From positions 4,283,001-4,347,000 of the forward strand of contig LR746277.1 of the NCBI GenBank assembly GCA_902729315.2: 64,000 nt of DNA, read 5' to 3'. The position numbers and the translations under genes are program-made. This document shows, in pieces, positions 13,627 to 24,277 of the stretch (positions within the stretch are counted from its first letter, which is position 1; every line of letters starts with the position of its first letter). The notes beneath the pieces are model-generated. The model had not been told where the DNA came from and did no database searches. It saw only the letters and a list, made by a program, of their open reading frames with translations. Source of the DNA: Spirodela intermedia. Its lineage: Eukaryota > Streptophyta > Magnoliopsida > Alismatales > Araceae.

Positions 13627-13895
13627 CGTTAATAACTCTACTTGATCTCCTCAAGCAAATGCAGTCACTACAATAACAAATAGAGAAGAGAAAATACAAA
13701 ATCAGACTAAACCCTAATCTTCTATTCTCAAGTTCAAATTATGTGGAACTAATTTATTTATACCAGACCTAAATGATACAATTAGGCTAGACCCATATTT
13801 AACTGAACCGGTCTAATTCGTGCAAGAGAGGAAAGGAACTTAAGTATACCCAAACAGTATGGACCCAAATAAAAAATAAAGTATTGAAAATAACA
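13627..13895 (-). repeat. 5' LTR of the outer copia element
   Basis: 269 bp partner of 4740-5002. The mutated primer-binding site at 13615-13626 lies just inside it, which fixes the element's orientation as minus. Its first base on the plus strand is c where t is expected, one of many signs of age. Confidence 0.85.
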
Positions 13896-14113
13896 TGTTA
13901 AAAAGGTATTGACATTGCTTGACAGAAAATAATGCATATACATAGATCATCTAAAGAGGGGAAAAAAGATAGTTATGAAGATCAAAGATGTCATGACAAC
14001 ATTCTCAATAGATTGCCCCAAAGCTAGCTCTTGAGTGATCCCACCCTCCAACTTTTACTCAATCTGTCCTTATACCTCAAGAAGTAGAAAGAACTAGGAG
14101 CACAGATATTATA
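13896..14113. other. Intergenic DNA between the retroelement and the membrane-protein gene
   Basis: About 220 bases holding the probable 3' UTR of the minus-strand gene. No other signal seen. Confidence 0.4.
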
Positions 14114-16161
14114 TTAAGATTCCTTTGATGAAGCCTTTTCAGTTGGGCCATCAATCTGATTGCTTGTTAGCAGATTTAAGGGGAGGAAGTTGGGTACAAT
14201 TGCAGCCAAGAAAAGGCAGAGAGCTGCTAGTAGTCCAACGCACCAAGCTTTCAGAGGAATCCCAAATGATAATTCATCACACACTGCAAAGGTTTTAAAG
14301 AATGAAAAGGAATCAAGAGCGTGCAATCCTAAATCGTGACCAAGAAAAGCAACAACAGTGAGAAAAATAGCAAATTTCAAGAGCGTGCAAAGTTGGGTGC
14401 AATTGGTAAAATACAGAATGTATCTCATTTTGACTTCCCTTAAAAAGGGTATCTGTTAGCTCGGCAGGTCGCAGCTCCTGAGCTTCCAAGAGGTCAACCT
14501 TCGGATGAACCCCACATTTTTGGGCCGTTTCCTACATTTTTCAAACTAGACGTTGCCCTGTTTTGGCCAGAGAGATGGAAATCATGATGATGATCCCATA
14601 GTGTGTTGTTCTGGTCCACTTTGGAAGCTTCAGGCTTGTATATGATACACACCAATGAGTGCCTCTAAACGACTTCTGTTTCATTGATGAAGTGATCCAT
14701 TACTGCCTCTAAAATTACTTGACAAAAACATGTTCCGTCTAGTTGAATGTTCCTAGACATCTTCAAACTCAAACATTGCAATATGCGTAATTAAATACTC
14801 ATATTACTTGCATAAAGTAACAATTACTGTTGTTCAAATGAGGAAAGGATCCGTGATAATCATCTGATTAGTGTACCTTCCTCCATCCCTGATACTCATC
14901 TGATAACCACAACAGCACTAAGAGCATTGCCATTCACTCTGTTTCAAGGAGAAGAAATCCAATCATTATTTCTCATATTTTCCTTGATGGCTTCGAAACC
15001 AATTAAACCCTCTGAGACTAATGGAATCATCGACAAAATTTAATGATCTGAAGGGTTGATAGAACAAACCCTCGTATCGCTCTAGGAAACAGTTGAATCT
15101 GAATTTCCAATACTAGAGAAAAAGGAAAAGACTAGATGAGCTTGATACCTACCCAGAATGCAAATCTCCAGCAAGGGAACTAGCTAATCACGATTGAAGC
15201 CCGTGATAATAAGCAGCATTGGATTTGGAAAGAAGGACCAGCTCATTAAAACATCAAATCAATGTCCTTTCTACTAGTACTCAAATAAATAAAGTAGAAA
15301 GAAGGTCCGTATAACTTCTGGGTATACTTCGATCGCCAAATGCCTCTTTCAGTTCAAATGACTAATCTAAGAACGGGAAGCTCATGTAGAAAAGAAAGAT
15401 CAGCTTACCAATGTTGAAGAGAACAGTGTCTCTCTCCTGCACATGCGGTTTAGCAACAACTCCAGCAGCCGCCACAGTAACAAGGACAAAGCTCCAAACA
15501 CCCCCAGCCTCCTGCTTTCAAAAGCTAAGTAAGAGCAGGTCAACGAGAGCATCCCTAGAATCAGCCGTCATTAATCAACAACTACCCCATCAATGTCGGC
15601 TTTGAAAACCAGCTTCTCCGTGTTGAGTAACCTTCTGTTCTTGCCAAACAGAGAATCGGCCGTACTCCTCCTCAACTCAATGGAAAAGCTGGCTGGAATC
15701 TGCCATTCGAAAGATAAATTTGGCCTTAAAATGTACAGATTAGCATTGAGCACGACAAAAAAGGGATGGAAAACCCAATGACGAAAGCGGAGGTCAGAAG
15801 GCGCATACAGAAGCTGGGTATGATATCTTCACTTCATACCATGTGGACGCCTTCAGCCCGCGCAGCTGATAGAGACGCTGACCCATTTTCAACGGCAGAG
15901 TCTCTCCTAGAAGCTCCTCACCCACGTCCAGCATCGTGATCCTCGTCCTGACGATTGTTCGAAGGAAGATGAACATCAACTGTCCGCGGTGAACAACTTC
16001 TCCCTATGCTCCACCCTCGACAAGATGTGTGACTCGGGAATCCAGAAACAGGAGACTTACTCGTTTTCTTGGTCGAGAGCCATGGAGGAAACGGCCAGGC
16101 AAAGGAGGCAGAGAAGCACTCGGTGTCCCGCCGTAGCGGTCACTGGATCGACCTTAAGCAT
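14114..16161 (-). CDS. Small secretory-pathway membrane protein, conserved plant type without a known name
   Basis: Exons on the minus strand: 16161-16061, 15979-15809, 15699-15586, 15511-15409, 14283-14114. Exon 1 encodes a signal peptide (hydrophobic 'VLLCLLCLAVSSMA'). Exons 2-4 give a lumenal domain with 'GETLPLKMGQRLYQLRGL', 'TWYEVKISYPAS', 'RRLLNTEKLVFK' and 'VQERDTVLFNI'. Exon 5 gives one transmembrane helix ('LLAALCLFLAAIVPNFL') and a short tail. The product is about 219 residues, a type I membrane protein probably in the ER. I recognise the pattern as a conserved plant protein but know no assigned function. Joins between exons 2 and 5 keep phase. Exon 1 to exon 2 does not: exon 1 ends in phase 2, and the only good acceptor puts exon 2 out of frame. 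That could be a one-base indel, a sequence error or an undetected start. Confidence 0.7.
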
Positions 16162-17232
16162 CGTTGAGACTAGGCCGATGCGTCGTTATCTCGAGTTCCT
16201 CCTCCAGTCCGACGAGCGTCCGGTGTGGGGACGGATTCTCTCTGAGGCAAAAGACGGACAGCTTGTGAGCGTCAAGTAATCGCAATACGATTCAGAGAAA
16301 GGGAATGATGCGGAAGATACGACCTACCTGGGAACCTGCGATCCTCTGGGAAGCGATCACACCAGAGAAGTTAAGATCCACAACTACACGCCCATGGCGG
16401 CGCCGTCAACACGGGAAAGATGCTTCGACCTCGTCGATACGTTCTTCGGCTGAAAGGGATTCCTCCAGACTGACGCACCACCAGCAACGGACAGCTATCA
16501 GACCGAAAGAGCTCCCCAAGATCTCGACCACGGAAGAGAAGTTGGCTGTCCCCAGCCCTCTCTCTCTCTCTCTCTACCCCCCTCTTCTCCCTCCCATTCC
16601 GGTCGCCATGGTCACAGATACGAGATGGGAATGCCGGGCGTGTTCACCGCCAGAAAACTGGAATGGGTCTGTAGCGCGATCCCTCTGTTACGCGGACATG
16701 GCAGAAAGGGAGAGCGGATGAATTAGGGTTGACCCCACAAAAAGGCCCGCCATTTTAGAGCAGGTAATCGTGAGCTTACAGCCATCTCGGATCATCGCGC
16801 TGAGTTCAACAGGAGACCATGAAAACCAGCTCGATCGGGAAAATTATTACTCTATTTAATCATACATTTTATTCTGTTTCAAAAATTAAAAAAATATATG
16901 AGGGAAAACTCCACCATTAATTTCCTATAAAAAACCAAAAAAAAAAAAGAACACCCAGAAGTGGTCTGCAGGTTTCTGTTTTCTTTAATATTTTTCTGGA
17001 ATTATTCAATCGACATATTTCAAGAGGCAAAATTGATAAGAAAAACCTCCAACACATACATCATCACTAGAAGAGCAAGAAGAAGATATCAATAAATCCC
17101 CATTATTTGAGTCACAAAACCTTCCATTGCCCCCATTTGTAATAATTGAATGACAAGAAACGCGCACAATAATCGGCGAAAAAAAATAGAAGAGGGTGGT
17201 AGCAGACATGCCGAGGATGGACGATACGATGC
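16162..17232. other. Promoter/5' UTR of the membrane-protein gene and 3' UTR of UBP23
   Basis: 16162-16740 is GC-richer and probably holds the promoter of the minus-strand gene, with a short (CT)n run near 16558-16576. 16840-17232 is AT-rich and probably includes the UBP23 3' UTR. A 138-codon plus-strand frame (16305-16721) has low-complexity composition and no recognisable domain. Confidence 0.4.
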
Positions 17233-20200
17233 CTATCTCCAGCAGCCGCCTCGCCCCGTCCTCGTCTTCTTCTGTGTTCTTGCTACGGCGAGCTCCTCGA
17301 ATGGGTTTGGCCCACTAAATGAGTCTCTCGGCCTTCTCACCTTCTTCCTCCTTCCCCGGTCGTACTCCTTCTCCCTGGGCAATCGCAATAAGGCAACCAA
17401 TAAGGGAATCAAAGGGCAAAGACTATGTATTTTTTTCCCTGAAAGTGACTCGAAAGGTTCTTTGAAAGCTGTAAGACAAACATGAAACCTCTTGGGCCTA
17501 ACCCTGTTCATTTCATCCCAGAATAGAAATTGACCTATAGAAGATCACAAAACCTCCATAGGAAGACAAAAATGGCTTGATGTTCTTCGGATGGGCTATT
17601 GCTGACTTCCGTGAAGTGATCTTATAAGATGAAGGTGGGGAAGAAAATGAAAGACTTATTGAGACGAAGGAAGAACTCACTCTTCATCGAGCACATAGCC
17701 GACGCTGCTGGGCTCATCATCTATAAGCTGGATCCCGGGCTGTAGATCTATGTCATCCCACCGCGGGACTAATACAAGAGGAAGATTGAAAACTTACCAA
17801 TTAAAGTAAATCAACAAAGTTTGATATTAGGGAAATATGTATTATATATGTATATAAACTAAATCTAGCCCAACCTGAAAGTTCCCCGAAATTCCTGGTG
17901 AATGGGTTCAAGGATCTATTCCTCAAAGAATTGCTTGAAGTTCCAGCCTCCACTGTACTGTGCTGACCTGCCTCTGAAGATAAGCCTCGTTCAGGGCCAA
18001 TAAGATCCACATCCATTGTATTTGGCTGACCACTGCCAAGTGAGTTCACATCTCCTGGAGCACTGAAGGCATTTTCCCCTCCTGGGTCATTGTTGCCTTC
18101 TGGAATTCCAGATTTTCTGATACTCCCAGTCGTCAAGGATTGATTTCTTCTTCTTGAACAACGCTTCTTTTTTTGCATAGTCAAGGACAAGAGTAGAAAT
18201 CGTCTGGGACCAAATGAGATGTTTCTCAAATGAGAAGATTTCAGACCTTTCCCTTTGGTGATGATCTTGCGGAAGACACTGTGAGACATCGGTTCCCTCA
18301 GAGAAGGTGCACTTCCCGTGATATTACTATGATCCATCGCACGAGCTTCATTCAAAGTGCTTTCACGAACCCTTGCAGTAGCTTGATCTTTTGATTCCTG
18401 ATCATATATCACAGCATCCTGGGAGCAGGACGATCCAATACATAAAGTCAAAGAGATATGAGGATAATCAGAAGCTGAAAAAAATTGCAAAACCTACAAA
18501 AGTGATTAGCTAATCTCAGACCAGCTACCCACAGCGTGCAAGTTGCTGGAAAAGGTCGCTTGCCAATGTCAAGGACTATGCTGACTACCCTACATGATCT
18601 ACAATGGCCTTGCCTTGCACGAATTATCTTTCTTCAGAGACAAATGGAGAACAAAGGTAATGAACGGAAACATGGAGAAGAAACAGTTGAGCTATAAAAA
18701 TGATCGAAAACAGAGACGTCCACAATGTGAGAGCCGTACATTGCTACTCCCTTTGGACTGCTGTGCTTTAGCTGCATGTGTACTAGTTGGTAAAATGGAG
18801 ACTTTCTTCAGCAGGTGTTCTGCGTCTGAAATTCCCTTCAATGGTGTGGACTCCACTTTTGCAGAGGTAGTTGATGGTCTACTGTCCGTACGAGTGATAT
18901 CATGTCCCATTTTGGGGGCAGAACTGATATTGCGAACGTAAAACAGCATGTAAGCTTTCTGTTGCAAGACAGTCTTCTCACTAACTTGGGAAACCTGGAG
19001 CAACAGCCCAAGAAAATAACTGAGCAGTTTCTCCATTTCATTTTCTTTTTGCATGCCTAAGTTTTTCAAAAAAAATGGTAAAGAATCTTTTTGCGCATAA
19101 AATGAACCGATAAAAATTAACAGTTTTATATTTCACACAGAACATAATATTACTTCAGCAGAGAATAAATCAACCACGAGACATGATACAAGGAAATTTT
19201 GAATAATGGACTCGAACTAGAGAAGTGATGTATCAGGATCTGCTCCATAAAAGCCCACGACGAGAAAAAAAAACATCAATTAAGTGATAGGTGCCGAGCC
19301 AAGAGTCATCCTCTGAGACAAGCTCCACAGGGTAATCATGTGGTCACCTAATGCAATATATAGGAAGCTTTTTTTTAACAATTTGAATAATGAATCTATA
19401 ATTAGAACGACTAAAGATATAGGAATATGTTTTTTGTTCGTTTTGCTAACGAATTTCCTCTGAATACATCAACTAACAATACGCACGTCCCATTAATAAA
19501 AATAATGCACGGAAGTGCCTCATCTATCATATCTCAAGCAATGGACGAAATAATAATATGTGACAAAGAACATGATTTTTTAACCTGGTCATCATTGAGA
19601 GAGTACCACATTCCACTAGGAATGCGAATGAAACAGTAATAATGTCCGGAATGGGTTCCATAACCAGCATGCACCAAAACCCCATAAAGTGTGTACATCA
19701 AATCTCCTTCCTGAAAATTTAACACACGGCAACAAACTTTCAGATGACGTCGTGCAATTTCCAACAAGATGATTTCATGCATAAAAATCAGCAGCTCACC
19801 AGAGGGTCACTGACGTAAGGCTTCAAGTTCAATTTAGGCTCAAACTGAACTTGTTTGCCTATTTTCTGCCCAGACACGTGCGAACCAAAGCGCTTTAGAT
19901 GAATGGTAAGGACATTAGGGGCTTTGTGAATGGTTAACTTCTTCAAGGCCCTGACTTTCTGGTTGCACTGGAGGCAATGGTATTGCTTCTCTCCTCCGTC
20001 TAACTGTTCCTCAGAAATGAAATGAGAAAGTGCTTTGCATAAAGTATCTGCCTTCACTATTTCCAAACTCAAATCCAAGAAGGGATCAAATGTATTAGAA
20101 TAGTATGAGCATTGCATGCATTTCACCTGGAATGCACAATATGAAAGTGACCAGTGAGATAATGTAGCCGAATCAGAAACAAAGGTAGACCACTAGAAGT

Positions 20201-23135
20201 TACGATTTCTTCCTCTTTTCTTGTTCAAAAGTCAAACTACAATCAAGTACATGGTTGATCCAAGTAGATCATGTTATTTTTCAGTCTGTAATTTCAATGC
20301 AAATTAAATTTTCAATTTGTTAAAAAACTTCCAGTTTACTTATGAAATGGTTTGTCTAATAGGAGCACAAGAATTTCAACAAACAAAGAGAAAAGACAAC
20401 CTGACTCCTAAAACGGCCACCAAAGATCTTGTGAACCAAACTTTTCTCATATGCACTAGCAGACTCACTAGCAACCCCAGAAGGCAGACAACATTTGTGC
20501 ATAGCTTCGAGTAAATTAATCATGTACTCATGAGCGTCTTCTTGTCTTGAATTTCGAAAATTTCTGGATATACCTGATCATGTGGTCAAGAAAAATTAAC
20601 CGCGAAAAAAAATGGAGATATTGACCATAAACAAAGAAGAATTGGAGAAATATGACATAAGTCTGGATACATCGCAAGTTCTTGACTAGATGAAAAGGCC
20701 TCAATATTTTCCCAGTTGACTGTAGAGCATCTACAACATGATTCTGGAGGGCACACAGCGCACAAAATCCAGCAGTACGGCCTATAGAAACAAGGGAACT
20801 TAGTATTGGAAATCAACCAAATACATTCGTCAACTAGAGTAAAAAGAATACACTACTGTATGGAATCAAATAAACGTGTTGCTTTTAGAAAAGAATTGGG
20901 AAATTTCAAAAGTGAACAGGACCAGACGCAGATCGTGATTTAATGGCTGAATCAGTAATTACTTGTGATGAGATGATTTGAACAGCCCGATCAGGATGAG
21001 AAGGCTAGGAAGAATCACTAGTCGAACCCTATGTTGCATGACAAAGCAGAACACAACGAAGGGCACTAGACAACCCAGCTTGAGGAGGCTTTTCCATGGT
21101 CCCTAATGGAGTGCATTCTGGTGCATGAAATCTGCCTCTTATCCCATACCAAGAATTTGTCAAAGAAATTTAATAGTACACCTTCTAGCGCAGTCAATTT
21201 TGTGTATACGAACATCCTCACAGTTTGAGTGGCCAAATAGAAACAGATAGTGGAGTCTCATCTCCTACAGTAGGGACAATAGCTCGCTTTTCCCTTTGAT
21301 CGGATTCCTTTAGTCATGGTGTGGTAAGAAATGTGACATTTTTTCCCATTTTAAAAAAATAGCAACGCGAGTCGTAAGATATATGAGCACAAATTCAGAC
21401 AATTGCAGATATTATAAGGAACGTTGCAGATATTTGTAAAACGTGGTAGAAAGATGTGGGGGAAGTGGATAAAGTGGAGAACCTCATAACTTTACCAAGC
21501 CCACCACGTCACTCCTCAAGTAAAGCCCCCATCACACCCTCTCCCATTGATGCCATGAGAACTTTCCAACGAGTGAATGACCACAAGCACCGCTGACACC
21601 AACCAATCCCCCCCCCCCACTTCACCACCAGCCATCTGTGTTACTGTCGCTTAGCTGCTGTTCCCTCCAGCTCTATGAATTGCCGCCACCCATAGTCCAT
21701 AATCTCCCGCTATATGTTAAGTTACTCAGACACAATTTTCCAGTTATTTATAATTTTAAATCTTAGATCTGACCTATTTTCCTTGTTCTTTTGTAAAAAT
21801 TATTTTACACTAGAATCCCAGGTCAATAGACATAAACCCAAGGTTTTTCTATTTTCATATATGTGTGAATAGCTATGGGTTCGTTTAAAGACAAACTGGT
21901 TAAAATACACACAAAAATATTTCATATTCCTATTTACTCATGCCAGACACCGAGCCATGCCTTGTGTAGACTGAAAAGGCAGCCTGCTTTCTTGGTGTCT
22001 TGACAGAATTTTACCATTTATGTCGAATAAATAGACGTAAATTTGCATTATAATGTCTTTTCAGAAAAAGATCGGTAATTAACTAGCAGGGTTAAAGCAT
22101 GGTCAAAATATACCAACTTCAGTTTCAGTAGATTATAGGATTTACCGAAAAAGTACAGACTTACATGAAGACGTGTGCTTCCCACTCTGCAAATAGGCAG
22201 CAAATGGCTCCGTATACGTCAAGCATTGGAGAACCGAATTGAGAAAGCAGGTATTCCCAAGATTTGCTAGACCCGCACCCTGTCAGATGTATGATTAATC
22301 CTTGTTCGGAAGATGAGCACTCGGAGATAAAAACATGCACTAAGGTAGACGAAAAAAATGAAGGATAAATAAATAAAGGATTTGATCACATTCGGCTCAA
22401 TTTCAGTGATGGAATCAATATCTCACGTAAGAAAGGAATGTTCTATCTTTTAATTTTATTCATGGTAGAACTCGACACTCGCAAATGATAGGTAAAACAA
22501 GCTAATATTTCAAACGGCAGATGGAATTCCGTAAATAAACAAAGCACAAAATTTGAGGCCATGAACATTCAACAGACCATAACGAGCAACGTATCAACAT
22601 TTCTAGAGGGAACACGGCCTTTCCCTTCCTGTTAAAAAGATGCATTCAACGCGTAAGAGTTAGAAGAGTTTCAACGCTTAAGGCTCAAGGGTCCCAGAAA
22701 TATAGTTGACGCTAGAGCAGCCAGAGATAACAAGGAAACTGCAACAACACGAGTGCGAACGACATCCAAAACAACTTCAACATCCACTCACAAATATCCC
22801 GAATACAGAAACGGACTCACGATTCGTCGAAACGAGATTTCAAATCTGAGCTCCGGATCCAAACCGCACTGCAACTCCCCGGCGTCTGACCTCTTTCCCT
22901 GACCTCCCGACGAAGGCCCCACATCGGAGGAGGCGGAGGCCGCGCTCGGGTCCACCCCAGGTTTCAATATCTCACCACTGGCAACGCCGAAGCCGGAAAA
23001 GGACGTCCTCGCCGTGTGGAACTCGATCTTCCGGCTCAATATGCCCCCGCTCACAACTGTAAACAGAGCTAGCGGCGGGAGACCTCCCCGGGACTTGCCC
23101 GTCTTCACCGCCGCCCCATCCGTCATCGGATCCAT
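17233..23135 (-). CDS. UBP23: Ubiquitin-specific protease, UBP23-like
   Basis: Ten exons (minus): 23135-22821, 22279-22165, 20781-20671, 20573-20401, 20126-19800, 19710-19585, 18994-18740, 18418-17875, 17769-17682, 17374-17233. They sum to 2196 nt, exactly 732 codons (731 aa). The enzyme is a thiol protease that removes ubiquitin from proteins. The Cys box 'GAGLANLGNTCFLNSVLQCL' puts the nucleophile at Cys116. The QDE-type box is 'SRQEDAHEYM'. A zinc-ribbon-like pair is 'CMQC...CLQC'. The His box 'GYGTHSGHYYCF' gives His370, followed by 'WYSLNDDQV' with the acidic partner and 'KAYMLFYVR'. All catalytic residues are present. The variable C-terminal part ends with the UBP23-type 'EYDRGRRKKVRR' and 'SFSGPNPFEELA' motifs. 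I call it UBP23 from the N-terminal 'RKIEFHTAR' region and this ending. A longer intron (20782-22164) carries no gene I can see. Confidence 0.93.
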
Positions 23136-23302
23136 ACGGGAACGTTCGTTGACTCTGACACGTCCTTATACTTCGGAGGAACTTGGTGACTGGAGGCGGC
23201 GAAACGAGGCGGAGAGGCGTCGCCGCACCAAACCTGATCGCCGGCTCCGGCGCCGACGACTCTCACCGCCGGAAGAGAGAGCATCTCTCCGGCGGAGAAG
23301 CC

Positions 23303-23318
23303 GGGTTTATAAACCCTA
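23303..23318 (-). promoter_or_regulatory. Palindromic TATA/telo-box of UBP23
   Basis: GGGTTTATAAACCC (23303-23316) is a perfect 14-bp palindrome with a TATAAA core, about 170 bp upstream of the UBP23 start codon. It overlaps a telo-box AAACCCTA (23311-23318), typical of plant housekeeping promoters. The position suits a TATA box for the minus-strand gene; the symmetry would allow either direction. Confidence 0.55.
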
Positions 23319-24127
23319 CACCCTTGGAAATGGGCTGACAAATGGCGGCCCGGATATAATAATGGGCCTCAGCTGCCGATGGCCCACTATTCTGGATCCG
23401 ATACGGTCAAAGAGGTGGGAAACGGGTTGCGGGGATGGCGCCCCATTTAAAGTCAACGCTACGACCGGCGAAACAAGCGACGACTTTGATGAGGTTCGCA
23501 GGTATAGGGTCCGCAGATACTGACTCGGTCGAATGGGCGCACTTGCGGCAGCTGACTCGGTCAAACGGGCCCCAGCGCATCCTACTCCCCGGTCAACGCA
23601 GAAAAAATGAACTCCAAAGTTGAATTGGACTTCTCGATGGGCCCCACCAGGATGCCCGATTTCGAGAGGACATGATAATTTACGACGGACTACCGGCTCA
23701 ACATAACGGGTCCTCCTCTGAGCATCCCGATCAGAGTGGGCACCCAGTGCAGCGACCATGCCGGGCGGGACTCTCCACGCCAGAAAGGAAGAGGGATAAT
23801 GGCGCTTAGGGTTCCGTGTGGGAAAGGCGCTGACTTTGAAGAGAAGGCATGATCTTTTGTGGTGCGGCCCCGCCGGCCAATCGGAGAGAACCCGGCCGGT
23901 GGAGGGAAGCAACGGAAGAAGCAGACGCCTGTCTTCGTCGTCCTCCTCCTCCTTCCTCCCCACTCCCCCCACACACAACATTAAAGGCCTGAACACGCAG
24001 TGCGTGAATAGGGAGCTCGTGTTAGGCGCTAGGGGGGGAGGAGGGAGAAGGGGACGCTCATCTACTACGATTCCGATTCCCCGGTGCCGCTGGCCAGGGG
24101 ATTATTCCTTTTTCCGTTCATTTCCGG
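23319..24127. other. Divergent intergenic region, UBP23 / BTB
   Basis: GC-rich DNA between two divergent genes. It contains overlapping open frames on both strands with arginine/proline/serine-rich translations. These look like composition artefacts. Part of it is surely promoter and 5' UTR for the BTB gene. Confidence 0.4.
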
Positions 24128-24136
24128 CTATAAATA
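24128..24136 (+). promoter_or_regulatory. TATA box of the BTB gene
   Basis: CTATAAATA lies about 150 bp before the chosen start codon at 24278 and is followed by a CT-rich stretch. Spacing and sequence fit a core promoter. Confidence 0.65.
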
Positions 24137-24194
24137 TCACCCCCTCTCTCATCTCCTCCGGGCCTCCTTCCTTCTCCCCGGCGCCGCCGATCGG

Positions 24195-24260
24195 ATGCCT
24201 GTGGAGAATTTTTATGAGTGTTTTCCGGCGACCTCGCTGGTCTGTCGTCTGGGTTCGTGA
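24195..24260 (+). other. Upstream ORF in the BTB leader
   Basis: ATG at 24195 opens a 21-codon frame that ends at TGA 24258-24260, 17 bp before the main ATG. It is out of frame with the main protein and inside the presumed leader. It could lower translation of the BTB protein. A further upstream ATG at 24218 is in frame with it. Confidence 0.45.
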
Positions 24261-24277
24261 GATTCTTACGTAGGAGA

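Larger units (their letters stand above)
4740..13895 (-). mobile_element. Decayed Ty1/copia LTR retrotransposon (outer element, interrupted by a second one)
   Basis: Two direct repeats, 4740-5002 and 13627-13895, are diverged LTRs; both read TG...CA on the minus strand apart from one mutated end. Beside the 5' LTR, 13615-13626 is a damaged copy of the initiator-Met primer site (GCTCTGATACCA on the plus strand). Beside the 3' LTR, 5003-5022 holds a purine tract on the minus strand. Minus-strand coding remnants in copia order: integrase near 6720-6790 ('SSCVNTPQQN'), RNase H near 5330-5390 ('VARSIVDIEFRAMA') and its end near 5090-5130 ('DFFTKRL'). Every remnant has stops or shifts, so the element cannot encode its own proteins. 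Without the insert at 7128-11920 it is about 4.4 kb, with little room for reverse transcriptase, suggesting an internal deletion. I could not find a matching target-site duplication. Confidence 0.85.

Noticed and set aside
4735-13900. Target-site duplication for the outer retroelement
   Set aside because: Flanks GAAAA and TGTTA do not match; age or rearrangement may have erased it.
23316-23996. 226-codon minus-strand frame upstream of UBP23
   Set aside because: No recognisable domain, low-complexity stretches, and it overlaps another frame in GC-rich promoter DNA.
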